From: CALLVY01 sp937899855
GTDB taxonomy: Bacteria > Bacteroidota > Bacteroidia > Chitinophagales > Saprospiraceae
Direction of reading: 5' to 3'
DNA: 18,195 bases
NCBI GenBank assembly: GCA_039820405.1
Contig: JBCBQC010000118.1
Span: forward strand, 1 to 18,195
The notes under the pieces are model-generated. The model made no database searches and had not been told where the DNA came from. It worked only from the letters and a program-made list of their open reading frames with translations. Made by a program: the position numbers and the translations under genes. Every line of letters starts with the position of its first letter. Position 1 is the first letter of the stretch. Below are positions 6,555 to 14,242 of the stretch, one piece after another.

Positions 6555-9359
6555 TCAATAAGAAATCTTGTGATCGGAAATCGGACTCGACGTCAATTTC
6601 TTTAGGGGGGGCGCAAACTGGGTCAGCTTGATCCCGCTTACCGCCGCCTTGTATTCCTCAATGGTGGGCGTACGACCCAGGATGGCGGAGAGGACGACCA
6701 CCGGCGTCGACGCCAGCAGGGATTCTCCTTTCTTGCGATCCGAATCCTTGACGACCCGCCCTTGGAACAAGCGGGTGGAAGTAGCCATCACGGTATCCCC
6801 TTTTTCGGCTTTTTCCTGATTGCCCATACACAGGTTACAACCCGGCCTTTCGAGGTACAAGATGTTATCGTACTCCGTCCGGGCGGAACTCTTGGGAGCC
6901 GTATCGTCAAATTCAAAACCGGAATACCGCTGGAGTACTTCCCAGTCACCTTCCTCCTTTAGTTCATCGATGATGTTGTAAGTGGGAGCGGTCACGACCA
7001 GCGGGGCCCTAAATTGGACTTGTCCGTGTTGTTGCTCCAGGTTTTTCAACATCTTGGATACGATCTTGATGTCTCCCTTGTGGACCATACAGGAGCCCAC
7101 GAAGCCCAGATCGACGTGTTTTTCACCACTGTAGTAAGAAAGCTCGCGGATGGTATCGTGCGTGTAGCGCTTGGAGACGTCTTCGTTGTGTACGTCCGGG
7201 TCCGCAATCATGGGCTCGTCGATGATGTCCAGGTCCACGACAAATTCTGCGTAGTATTTGGCATTGTCGTCTGGGGTCAGGGGTGGTTTTTTGCCCGACC
7301 GCACTTCATCGATGCGCTGATTGGCCTTATCGATCAAACCTTGCAGGACTTGTTTTTCATTGTCCATGCCCTTGTCGATCATAATCTGGATCCGGCCTTT
7401 GGCAATTTCCAGCGACTCGATCAGCGTATCGTCCTGCGAAATGCAGATGGAGGCCTTGGCTTTCATCTCGGCGGTCCAATCCGTAAAGGTAAAGGCTTGG
7501 TCGGAGGGCAGGGTGCCGATGTGGACCTCGATGACCCGACCCTGGAATACATTTTCGCCCTTAAATTCTTTGAGCATTTGGGATTGGGTGGCGTGTACGA
7601 CGTCGCGAAAGTCCATGTGATCTTTCATCGATCCTTTAAAAGTCACCTTTACCGATTCGGGGATCGGCATGGAGGCCTCGCCCGTGGCCAGGGCGAGGGC
7701 GACGGTACCGGAGTCGGCGCCGAAGGCCACGCCCTTGGACATGCGCGTGTGGGAGTCGCCCCCGATGATGATGGCCCAATCGTCGATCGTGATGTCGTTC
7801 AGTACCTTGTGGATGACGTCGGTGAGGGGTGCGTATTGGTGTTGGGGATGACGGGCCGTAATGAGGCCAAAGTCATTCATAAACTTCATGAGCCGGGGAA
7901 TGTTCTCCTGCGACTTCAGGTCCCACACCGAGGCCGTGTGACAGCCCGATTGGTAGCCCCCGTCCACGATGGGGGAAATCACGGTAGCGGCCATCATTTC
8001 CAGTTCCTGCGAGGTCATCAGCCCCGTCGTATCCTGCGATCCGACGATGTTGACTTCCACTCGGACGTAGGAGCCCGCGTGCAGGGTAGCTCCCGAGGTG
8101 CCCACCGCATTTTTATTGAAAATCTTTTCCACGGCGGTAAGGCCTTGTCCCTCTTGCGAAATCTCTTTGGAGGGCGCGAATACCGGCGGCATTTCAATGC
8201 CCAGGGTCTTGGCGGCAAAGGCCTGTAATTTTTTACCAAAGACGATGGCGTAGGACCCACCGGCCCGCATAAATTCTACCTTCTGAGGAGTAAAAGCCGA
8301 GGAGATGTCCATCACCTCTTCCGTACCCCGGTACAGCTTCTTGGTCTTGGTGTTGATCGTAAGTACCGTACCCGTATCAATGGAGTAAGCTTGCTTTAGG
8401 ATGGGTTCGCCTTCCGCATCCACCACGAGGTTGCCCGCTTCGTCGTACTGCTTGACCCAGTTCTTGAGGTCTAGCCCGATGCCTCCGGTGACCCCCACCG
8501 TCGTGAGAAAAATCGGTGAGATGCCATTGGTGCCCGCCACGACGGGAGCGATGTTGATGAAGGGGACGTAGGGACTGGCGGGTTTTCCAATCCAAAGGGC
8601 GACGTTGTTGACCCCCGACATTCTGGAGGATCCCACGCCCATGGTGCCTTTTTCGGCAATCAGCATGACCCGCTTGTCAGGATGGGCTGCTTGCAAGGCC
8701 AACAGCTCATTTTGTTGCTTTTTATTGTGCTCAAACATACACTGGCCGTGTAGCTCGCGGTCGGACCGGGAGTGGGCATCACTGCCGGGCGAGAGCAAAT
8801 CGGTCGAGATGTCCCCAATTCCCGCCACGAAGGTCACCACCTGGATTTCTTCCTCGACTTCCGGCAGTTGGGTAAAAAAATCGGCCCGTGCGTAGCTTTC
8901 GATGATCTCCTTGGCGATCCCGTTGCCCTGCCGATAGGCGGCCTCCAGCCGCTCCGTGTCCGCCTCGTACAGAAATACCTGGGTTTTGAGGACCTTGGCC
9001 GCCTCCCGGGCAATGGTCGCATCCGTCCCCAAAGCCAGATTCAGCAGTACTTTGATGGAGGGTCCTCCTTTCATGTGGGACAGTTGCTCGAAGGCCGCGG
9101 CCGGGGAGATTTCCGCTACCGTCACTTCCCCCAAGATGATTTCCTGGAGAAACTGTGCTTTGACCCCCGCGGCACTGGTGGTGCCGGGCAGTACATTATA
9201 GAGGAAGAAATTGAGGGATTGGGCGCGATGCGGATGATCTTTTACTTTGATCTGTTCGATGACTTCACTCAATAGTTCTGCCCCATCGATGGGTTTGGGA
9301 TGAAGTCCTTGTCCTTTTCTTGCTTCGATCTCTTGGAGGTATGCTTGGTATCTTTTCAT
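6555..9359 (-). CDS. acnB: Aconitate hydratase B / 2-methylisocitrate dehydratase
   Basis: 934 residues from the ATG at 9359. AcnB interconverts citrate and isocitrate through cis-aconitate in the TCA cycle and can act on 2-methylisocitrate. The N-terminal HEAT-like domain covers about 1-165, followed by the swivel domain with GDISTDLLSPGSDAHSRSD (about 182-200), then the catalytic core. The three 4Fe-4S ligands are visible: C757 in VGSCMVHKGD and C841/C844 in PGCNLCMGN. IIGGDSHTRMSKGVAFGADSG is the substrate-binding block. The protein is about 70 residues longer than E. coli AcnB. Part of the excess lies between the first and second cluster cysteines, 84 residues here against 59 in E. coli as I recall, which fits the longer Bacteroidota AcnB form. 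It is monocistronic or last in a minus-strand run, 185 bases behind the DJ-1 family gene. Confidence 0.97.
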   Translation of the reverse strand: MKRYQAYLQEIEARKGQGLHPKPIDGAELLSEVIEQIKVKDHPHRAQSLNFFLYNVLPGTTSAAGVKAQFLQEIILGEVTVAEISPAAAFEQLSHMKGGPSIKVLLNLALGTDATIAREAAKVLKTQVFLYEADTERLEAAYRQGNGIAKEIIESYARADFFTQLPEVEEEIQVVTFVAGIGDISTDLLSPGSDAHSRSDRELHGQCMFEHNKKQQNELLALQAAHPDKRVMLIAEKGTMGVGSSRMSGVNNVALWIGKPASPYVPFINIAPVVAGTNGISPIFLTTVGVTGGIGLDLKNWVKQYDEAGNLVVDAEGEPILKQAYSIDTGTVLTINTKTKKLYRGTEEVMDISSAFTPQKVEFMRAGGSYAIVFGKKLQAFAAKTLGIEMPPVFAPSKEISQEGQGLTAVEKIFNKNAVGTSGATLHAGSYVRVEVNIVGSQDTTGLMTSQELEMMAATVISPIVDGGYQSGCHTASVWDLKSQENIPRLMKFMNDFGLITARHPQHQYAPLTDVIHKVLNDITIDDWAIIIGGDSHTRMSKGVAFGADSGTVALALATGEASMPIPESVKVTFKGSMKDHMDFRDVVHATQSQMLKEFKGENVFQGRVIEVHIGTLPSDQAFTFTDWTAEMKAKASICISQDDTLIESLEIAKGRIQIMIDKGMDNEKQVLQGLIDKANQRIDEVRSGKKPPLTPDDNAKYYAEFVVDLDIIDEPMIADPDVHNEDVSKRYTHDTIRELSYYSGEKHVDLGFVGSCMVHKGDIKIVSKMLKNLEQQHGQVQFRAPLVVTAPTYNIIDELKEEGDWEVLQRYSGFEFDDTAPKSSARTEYDNILYLERPGCNLCMGNQEKAEKGDTVMATSTRLFQGRVVKDSDRKKGESLLASTPVVVLSAILGRTPTIEEYKAAVSGIKLTQFAPPLKKLTSSPISDHKISY

Positions 9360-9494
9360 AACAACTGTTCCTTTTTGCTAAAAAAGTTCGTATTTCTTAG
9401 AACTACGAAATTATACAATTTGCCTATTTTAGAAAAGTATCTTTGGGGCTTAATTGGAGCGTACCCCAAAATTATCTTGTCGGTGACGTATTTT

Positions 9495-9543
9495 CAAAAA
9501 AAGCGCCAAATTGTGGCTGCCAGCGAAGCATCAGCGGCCAGCC
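9495..9543 (-). terminator. Possible rho-independent terminator after the DJ-1 family gene
   Basis: On the minus strand GGCTGGCC (9543-9536) can pair with GGCAGCC (9521-9515) with one bulged G. About 12 bases further a run of seven T follows (complement of 9496-9502). The distance from stem to T-run is longer than ideal. The rest of the 185-base gap up to acnB is AT-rich and presumably carries the acnB promoter, but I could not identify a convincing one. Confidence 0.35.
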
Positions 9544-9544
9544 C

Positions 9545-10135
9545 CTACGGTACTCTAAGTCGGTCGTATTCCATGTAATCGGCCGTTGCCTGGGCCACCG
9601 CCTCACCGTGAATCTGCTCTACGATGTGAAAAGAGAGGTCGATTCCCGCCGAAATTCCCCCGGAAGTGTAAGTTTTACCGAAGTGAACAAAGCGTTGGTC
9701 TGGCTGGGGAAGCCCCGTAGGGACCATTTCGCGCAGGTGCTCGTAGACGCCGTGGTGCGTACAATAGACCTGACCATCCAGCAAGCCCATTCGACCCAGT
9801 AAGCGGGCGGCGGAGCAGATACTGAGGGTAAATTCCGTATTGGCGTGCATCCGGCCAATCCAAGCGAGGGTATCCTTGTCTTCCATTATCTGGCGCGTTC
9901 CCGAACCGCCGGAGAGAATTAGGATATCGAGCGGGGGACAGTCCTGAAAATCGTACTGGGGATTGACGGAAAGTCCGTTGACGGCCCGGACGGGTGCTTT
10001 GTTTTTGGCGACCAAAAAGGCGTCGAAGAGTTGAAAATCGTGTACTTCGGAGCACACCGAGAACACTTCAAAGGGGCCCGCAAAATCGAGGACTTCGGCC
10101 TCGTCGAATACTAGAATGCCTACTTTTCTTTTCAT
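9545..10135 (-). CDS. DJ-1/PfpI family protein (isonitrile hydratase-like)
   Basis: 196 residues, starting KRKVGILVFDEAEVLDFAGP (2-21), the usual opening of the class I glutamine amidotransferase-like ThiJ/PfpI fold. The nucleophile elbow is FTLSICSAARLLGRMGLLDG (102-121) with Cys107, where homologues often read S-V-C-T-G. TSGGISAGIDLSFHIV (157-172) and ATADYMEYD (183-191) match the subgroup that includes isonitrile hydratases and the sensor domains of GlxA-type regulators. No DNA-binding domain is present, so it is a stand-alone enzyme or chaperone-like protein. The substrate cannot be predicted. It lies 36 bases downstream of the MbnH-like gene on the same strand and may be co-transcribed with it. 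Confidence 0.85.
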   Translation of the reverse strand: MKRKVGILVFDEAEVLDFAGPFEVFSVCSEVHDFQLFDAFLVAKNKAPVRAVNGLSVNPQYDFQDCPPLDILILSGGSGTRQIMEDKDTLAWIGRMHANTEFTLSICSAARLLGRMGLLDGQVYCTHHGVYEHLREMVPTGLPQPDQRFVHFGKTYTSGGISAGIDLSFHIVEQIHGEAVAQATADYMEYDRLRVP

Positions 10136-10171
10136 ATGCTGTGAGCTTTGGTGGAGGAAAATAAGGAGTAC

Positions 10172-11260
10172 CTACTGTTCTTTAAAAAACAAAGGATTGT
10201 TGGTAAAGTTACGATCGGTCAGCGTTTTTAAAAAGGCGATGAGGTCTGATTTTTCCGTTTCCGACAGGGGAATGCCCAAGCGGCCATCCTCCCGGCGGAA
10301 GGTGGGATCCAAACTGGGAGAGTCCACCATGCCGTCGGAATAGTGATCCAGGACGGCTTGGAGGCTGTTGAAGCGGGCGTTGTGCATGTAGGGGCTGGTG
10401 AGGGCCACGTTGCGGAGGCTGGGCACCATAAATTTCCCGCGATCCCCTTCGTAAGCCGTGATCAACTCGCGCCCCACGTCCGTAAAACTGCTGTCCAGCC
10501 CATTGTTGCGGTAGCTTTCGTCGGTCAGTAAAATGCCCGAATGGCAGCCCTGGCAGTGGGTTTCGAAGAGGGCCAGGCCCCGCGCTTCGGCGGGTTCGAG
10601 GGAGTATTCCCCGGCCAGGTGCTGATCGTAGAGCGACTGGTTGGAGATCATCAGGGCCATGAATTGGGAAAGGGCGTGGAGCAATTGGGGCGTATTGATG
10701 CGATTTTGCCCAAACACCTCCCCAAACAGGCCGGAATATTCGGGATCGGCATTGAGCTTGTCGATGACCCGACCAATTTCCTCCTGCATTTCCACCGGAT
10801 TTTCAATAGCGTTGAGCGGTACGAAGTCGAGGTGGGTAGCACCACCATCCCAAAAGAACTCCCGGCGGAAGGCCAGGTTGACCAACTGTGGGGCATTGCG
10901 CGTTCCCGTGGCCCCACCCACGCCAATGCTGACCGGATGGAGGGGAAAATCGGCGAAGGCCAGCGACTGGTTGTGACAAGAGTTGCAGGAAACGGTATTG
11001 TCGAGCGACAAAATTGGATCGAAAAAGAGCCGTTTGCCCAGTCGAAATCCCGCTTCGCTGACCGGATTGTTGTCGAAGGTGTAGGTGGCGGGAGGGAAAT
11101 TTGCCGGTGCTACAAAGGCGTAGGGATCGTCGGGGGCGGGAAGGGGCTCCACCTGATCATCCGATCGGCAGCCGGCCAGCAGAAGACAAAGGAGGCCCCC
11201 CACCAGGAGGTGGGTGGGCCAGCCATAAAATTCAGGTATGCTAAAGGTAATTTTCCTCAT
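10172..11260 (-). CDS. MbnH-like di-haem cytochrome c peroxidase family lipoprotein
   Basis: 362 residues from the ATG at 11260. The open frame extends to 11392, but the extra 44 residues have no signal peptide and overlap the upstream gene. The start chosen gives a type II signal peptide with lipobox LLAGC (Cys31). Two haem c sites are present: CNSCH (92-96) and CQGCH (236-240). GKRLFFDPILS (75-85), GTRNAPQLVNLAF (119-131) and KFMVPSLRNVALTSPYMHNARF (276-297) are classic bacterial cytochrome c peroxidase/MauG blocks. It follows an MbnP-family gene by 10 bases. In characterised MbnP/MbnH pairs the di-haem enzyme oxidises a specific Trp of MbnP to kynurenine, creating a Cu(I) site. The same role is inferred here from adjacency. 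A generic periplasmic peroxidase is the alternative. Confidence 0.88.
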   Translation of the reverse strand: MRKITFSIPEFYGWPTHLLVGGLLCLLLAGCRSDDQVEPLPAPDDPYAFVAPANFPPATYTFDNNPVSEAGFRLGKRLFFDPILSLDNTVSCNSCHNQSLAFADFPLHPVSIGVGGATGTRNAPQLVNLAFRREFFWDGGATHLDFVPLNAIENPVEMQEEIGRVIDKLNADPEYSGLFGEVFGQNRINTPQLLHALSQFMALMISNQSLYDQHLAGEYSLEPAEARGLALFETHCQGCHSGILLTDESYRNNGLDSSFTDVGRELITAYEGDRGKFMVPSLRNVALTSPYMHNARFNSLQAVLDHYSDGMVDSPSLDPTFRREDGRLGIPLSETEKSDLIAFLKTLTDRNFTNNPLFFKEQ

Positions 11261-11270
11261 TGGCGCAGGA

Positions 11271-12134
11271 TTATTGGTGGACGTGATCCACCGTAAAGGC
11301 CGTGGCCAGGTTTTTAGCGATCTCGCTACCCAGTGCGGGGGCGTGCACCGAGAAGGTCGTCGAAAAGTCGACCGTTGCGTGGGGCCCCGCAATCATCGTG
11401 AGCAGGTTCATCTCGATGTGGGCATTGGGCTCCAATCTTTCCCCAACGCTTACCGAAGAGGGGAAGGGGATACTGTTGCGCTTGACGTTGTTGACCATAC
11501 TGGGGTTGTCGGGCAGGTCTTTCCAGCCGCCAATGTGTAGCTGGACCGCATTTTCGGGAGCCCACTGGGTGGCCTCGGCGGGCGAAGCGGGCGAGCGACC
11601 CTCAAAGGCAAAGCCGATGTACCCCGCATCCCAGTTCCACAACCATCCACCCTCGGCGGGGTCGAGTACGCCACCCGTGGCGCCTTCCGACACGGCATCC
11701 GCATCCACTCCGATGGTAAAGTTTACTCGGTCGTATTTGCCCGCCGGTACCTCATTCAAACGGATCGTCCGCGAATTCGCATCGCTTTCCAGCACGTGGT
11801 AAAACCCCTTGACCTCGTCGGGATCGGCACTGGTGGCCATTTCGTCGGCGTAGTATTCTCCGTTGGGTCCCGTCAGCTCAATTTTGGTGATGTAGTAGCC
11901 CAATAGGGTGATGTTAAAATCCTGGTTGTTGCCATTGACGTAGTCAAAGTTTTCGTCGTCCGTTCCGACCAGTGACAATTCACCGTCACCATATACATTG
12001 TCGAAAACGAGATCAAACGTACCAAACTCCTGGGGTTCCGCTGGTTCGGGGACGTCGTCCTCCTTGCGGCAGGCACTGAATACGAAAAGGATGCTAAGGG
12101 CAAAGCACAGCGCTTTGTAATTACTTAAGTACAT
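11271..12134 (-). CDS. MbnP-like copper-binding lipoprotein
   Basis: 287 residues from the ATG at 12134; an upstream ATG at 12200 would disrupt the signal peptide. A type II signal peptide has lipobox FSAC (Cys22) followed by a charged linker. The mature domain has the MbnP-family layout: LGYYITKIELTGPNGEYY (78-95), VPAGKYDRVNFTIGVD (129-144), then a Trp-rich segment GGWLWNWDAGYIGFAFEG (162-179) with W164, W166 and W168, then VQLHIGG (197-203). His200, His239, His264, His284 and His286 are candidate metal ligands. The kynurenine-forming Trp in characterised MbnP cannot be assigned with certainty here. The partner MbnH-like gene starts 10 bases downstream. No methanobactin precursor or biosynthesis gene is present, as in many non-methanotroph MbnPH pairs, so a general copper-handling role is likely. 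Confidence 0.87.
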   Translation of the reverse strand: MYLSNYKALCFALSILFVFSACRKEDDVPEPAEPQEFGTFDLVFDNVYGDGELSLVGTDDENFDYVNGNNQDFNITLLGYYITKIELTGPNGEYYADEMATSADPDEVKGFYHVLESDANSRTIRLNEVPAGKYDRVNFTIGVDADAVSEGATGGVLDPAEGGWLWNWDAGYIGFAFEGRSPASPAEATQWAPENAVQLHIGGWKDLPDNPSMVNNVKRNSIPFPSSVSVGERLEPNAHIEMNLLTMIAGPHATVDFSTTFSVHAPALGSEIAKNLATAFTVDHVHQ

Positions 12135-12187
12135 GTTCAAAATTTTGAAAATGAAGAAATAGGCTACGGTCTGAATAACGCCTCTGG

Positions 12188-12257
12188 CAGCACAGCACAT
12201 TTGGTGCTGGGCAAATCATTGTTTGGGCAATGCCCACCACGGTACCGTTCGCAACGG
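12188..12257 (-). promoter_or_regulatory. Cluster of inverted repeats upstream of the MbnP-like gene
   Basis: Three short inverted repeats lie 54-123 bases upstream of the MbnP-like start: CAGCAC-atttg-GTGCTG (12193-12209), TGGGCA-a-TGCCCA (12224-12236) and CCGTT-cgc-AACGG (12245-12257). A further TGGGCAA half-site begins near 12208. They may be operators or leader structures for the copper-linked genes, or termination signals of the preceding small-protein gene, although no T-run follows any of them. No known riboswitch is recognisable. Confidence 0.3.
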
Positions 12258-12344
12258 AACAAGTCCCTAGCTAAAGGGGTACGCGTTGTGATGACCAAAC
12301 GAACGGTTTAGCAAAAAGTAGTGGAATACGGATTTGGCGTTAGC

Positions 12345-12737
12345 TCAACTACAAATGGGCGGACGAAAGATCCCAAAAGTCACTTCCTGAGAACGGCGTA
12401 GGATGCCACTCGCAAATGTTTTGGATTGGTCGGTAAAGGATTGATTATCAATGGTTTCGATGACGACGCCCGGGTGGTTTAGTACCTGGCGTTCTCCCCA
12501 TTCAAAGGGCATTTTATCATTGGTGTCCTGGGCTTCTTCCAACTGATCGGCGAGGACACATTTTCCCGAGCACATCAACTGGGGACGATCCTGATTGCGG
12601 CAATGCTGCGCCGCAATGGAGTCCCGTTGGTACTCAAAGGCCATCCAGATCAAGGTTGCTTCAAAAGCATTGAACAGGAGGAGGATGAGAAATAATATGT
12701 TGGTAAATGCTCTCAATTGGATCAATGAATACTGCAA
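12345..12737 (-). CDS. Small membrane-anchored protein with C-x-G-K-C motif
   Basis: 130 residues from a TTG at 12737; other in-frame TTG codons at 12725 and 12716 are possible starts. One membrane segment, about 11-33 (FTNILFLILLLFNAFEATLI and following), is followed by an outside-facing domain with HCRNQDRPQLMCSGKCVLADQL (45-66; Cys46, Cys56, Cys60), and the C-terminus is FGIFRPP-ICS. Bacteroidota encode many uncharacterised small proteins with this pattern, a C-x-N, then P-x-x-x-C-x-G-K-C-x-L, and a terminal IFxPP. The cysteines suggest metal or redox chemistry. It precedes the MbnP/MbnH pair by 210 bases on the same strand, which supports, but does not prove, a link to copper. No function is known to me. 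Confidence 0.75.
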   Translation of the reverse strand: MQYSLIQLRAFTNILFLILLLFNAFEATLIWMAFEYQRDSIAAQHCRNQDRPQLMCSGKCVLADQLEEAQDTNDKMPFEWGERQVLNHPGVVIETIDNQSFTDQSKTFASGILRRSQEVTFGIFRPPICS

Positions 12738-12838
12738 TATACAATATATCCCTGGGCTCGGTCAACTTTAGTCTCCACAAAATTGCGATTTGACCGAGAC
12801 CTTACCAATCTTTGACGATCGCGTTGATTTGGGCGGGC

Positions 12839-13537
12839 TTACAGACCGGTCGTCTCTTGTTTTTGGGTGAGGAGGTAACCCCGGGTCAGGGAGAACAGAT
12901 CGAGTAGAATGTGGCTAAGCACGGCCCACCACAGGGACCCGGTGTAGTAAAAAACGAGGGACCACAAGACCCCCAGCAGGAAGGCATAGGTCGTATTGCG
13001 CCAACCGGATACGATGTGGCCCAGGGCGAAGGCCAGGTTGGTCAGTAGGATGGCTAGGGCGGGCTCCACAAACAGACTGAGTTGCCAATACAAGAAACCA
13101 CGAAACAACAGCTCTTCACAAAAACCGGCGGTAAAGGCCAGGACGATGGAGGTGCGGTAATCGCGTTCGTTGTAGGGCATCATCAGCATGATTTGGCCGT
13201 AGTAGCGCTGCATTCGGGGCAGTTCGGAATCGCGGAGGGGAATTTGGCGGATCAGGATCCAAAAGAGCAGTCCCGGAAAGACGAGGGAGAGGATGTCCCA
13301 GGGGTTGTTGAGCCAGTGCATGCCTACCAAGTGCCAGGACCGGTCGAAGTACCACATCCCGCAGAGTACGGCGATGGACAGGAGCCATTGGAGGAGGATG
13401 GTGCTGAGGTAGAGGGCCCGCTTTTCGTTGCGGTAGAGTTCCAACATTTTGCGTGCCTGGGGCGCACTGACGTAGCCATAGCCCGGATAGATCAGGCCAA
13501 TTAAGACGGCTAAAAGTAAAAAGTAATAGGCACCCAT
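12839..13537 (-). CDS. CPBP family intramembrane metalloprotease
   Basis: 232 residues from the ATG at 13537; an in-frame TTG at 13546 would add three residues. Numbered from that TTG: a hydrophobic N-terminal helix (about 6-20), more helices at about 46-66 and 84-99, then the CPBP (Abi/CAAX protease) signature AGFCEELLFRGFLYW (140-154) with E144, E145 and R149, FALGH (173-177) with His177, and LSHILLDLF (210-218) with His212. All expected catalytic residues are present, so it should be an active glutamate-type intramembrane protease of the Rce1 relatives. The substrate is unknown; members in bacteria act in protein maturation, bacteriocin self-immunity or stress responses. A -7-like TAGTTTTG at 13551-13544 lies 6 bases before the ATG and would make a leaderless transcript, but no -33 TTG accompanies it. 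Confidence 0.9.
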   Translation of the reverse strand: MGAYYFLLLAVLIGLIYPGYGYVSAPQARKMLELYRNEKRALYLSTILLQWLLSIAVLCGMWYFDRSWHLVGMHWLNNPWDILSLVFPGLLFWILIRQIPLRDSELPRMQRYYGQIMLMMPYNERDYRTSIVLAFTAGFCEELLFRGFLYWQLSLFVEPALAILLTNLAFALGHIVSGWRNTTYAFLLGVLWSLVFYYTGSLWWAVLSHILLDLFSLTRGYLLTQKQETTGL

Positions 13538-13687
13538 CACTGGCAAAACTAGAAAATTTACACTTTTTATAATGGGTAAAATTCTGATTTCGACGAAATT
13601 TTGGGGGAAGTGGCCAGAAAAACCGTCTTTTTTGCCTCAAATTGTAAAAAAGATTCAATTAAAATGGCCTTTGGTTGAGGTTTAACT

Positions 13688-13695
13688 TAGTTTTG
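13688..13695 (+). promoter_or_regulatory. Possible -7 element of the RNA-binding protein gene
   Basis: TAGTTTTG is an exact match to the Bacteroidota -7 consensus TAnnTTTG and lies 64 bases before the ATG at 13760. It would give an AT-rich leader of roughly 55-60 bases. No TTG sits at the ideal -33 distance; the nearest lie 10 and 14 bases before the box, so the promoter is incomplete or differently spaced. Confidence 0.35.
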
Positions 13696-13759
13696 TTGTA
13701 AGCCTTTTTCTGCTCCGCTTTAAATCGCTTGCATTTTTTTATTTTTTAATTTTTTTTGT

Positions 13760-14143
13760 ATGAACATTTTTGTTGCAAAGTTAAACTTTGACACCCAAGA
13801 GCACGACCTGCGGGCTGCTTTTGAAGAATTCGGCCAAGTAGACTCCGTAAAGATCATCATGGACAAGTTTACCGGTCGTTCGAAAGGTTATGGCTTCGTG
13901 GAGATGGCCAGTGACGATGAGGGTTACGCAGCCATTAACGAATTGAACGATTCTTCTCTCGACGGAAGAACAATCGTAGTTAAAAAAGCTGAGCCAAGAG
14001 AGCGTAGAGGTGGTGGTGGCCGTGGTGGCTACGGTGGTGGTGGCAATCGCGGTGGCGGCGGCTACGGTGGCAACCGCGGTGGCGGCGGCTACGGTGGTGG
14101 CGGTGGCTACGGCGGTGGCGGTGGCTACGACAGAAGATATTAG
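13760..14143 (+). CDS. Glycine-rich RRM RNA-binding protein
   Basis: 127 residues. One RNA recognition motif covers about 1-78: RNP2 is NIFVAKL (2-8) and RNP1 is SKGYGFVEM (41-49), both with the aromatic residues that stack on RNA bases (Phe4, Tyr44, Phe46). The tail, 84-122, consists of Gly with Arg, Tyr and Asn in RGG- and GYGG-type units and ends DRRY. This layout is shared with cyanobacterial Rbp proteins and Bacteroidota RRM proteins, which bind single-stranded RNA and can be cold- or stress-linked. The leader is long and AT-rich, and a strong palindromic terminator follows 33 bases after the stop. It is a monocistronic gene facing a minus-strand neighbour. Its AT-rich upstream region and repetitive GGTGGC tail set it apart in composition from its surroundings. 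Confidence 0.95.
   Translation: MNIFVAKLNFDTQEHDLRAAFEEFGQVDSVKIIMDKFTGRSKGYGFVEMASDDEGYAAINELNDSSLDGRTIVVKKAEPRERRGGGGRGGYGGGGNRGGGGYGGNRGGGGYGGGGGYGGGGGYDRRY
14009..14125 (+). repeat. GGT/GGC-rich coding repeat of the RNA-binding protein tail
   Basis: Tandem, imperfect GGTGGCGGCGGCTACGGTGG-type units encode Gly-Gly-Tyr and Asn-Arg-Gly stretches; the unit CGCGGTGGCGGCGGCTACGG appears twice within 27 bases. Slippage could change tail length between strains without a frameshift when whole codons are gained or lost. Confidence 0.8.
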
Positions 14144-14176
14144 AATTTATTCGACTTATTTTTTGTTCTAAAGCGC

Positions 14177-14213
14177 AAGGGAGGTAATCCGTACGGATTA
14201 CCTCCCTTCTTCT
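14177..14213. terminator. Perfect 32-bp palindrome, transcription terminator
   Basis: Bases 14177-14208 form an uninterrupted perfect inverted repeat whose left half is AAGGGAGGTAATCCGT. On the plus strand the pyrimidine-rich CTTCTTT follows, fitting rho-independent termination of the RNA-binding protein gene. Because the S41 peptidase gene converges from the right (stop at 14243), it may serve both strands, although the T-run on the minus side is weak. Confidence 0.8.
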
Positions 14214-14242
14214 TTATAGTCGTCGCCTCCAGCGAGTACCGC

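Noticed and set aside
7014..8228. 404-codon open frame on the plus strand
   Set aside because: It lies wholly antisense to acnB, whose protein is unmistakable; the translation is low in recognisable motifs and rich in His, Val and Asp, as expected from the complement of GC-rich codons.
10541..11296. 251-codon open frame on the plus strand
   Set aside because: Antisense to the MbnH-like gene with its two CxxCH haem sites.
11261..11392. Upstream extension of the MbnH-like gene to an ATG at 11392
   Set aside because: The extra 44 residues overlap the MbnP-like gene, lack homologous character, and would bury the lipoprotein signal peptide that starts at 11260.
12135..12344. Cobalamin or other riboswitch upstream of the MbnP-like gene
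   Set aside because: GGTGCTGG resembles part of a cobalamin element, but the remaining conserved blocks are absent.
14009..14125. Tandem repeat as a possible CRISPR or minisatellite
   Set aside because: The units are in-frame Gly-rich codons of the RRM protein tail with no spacers.
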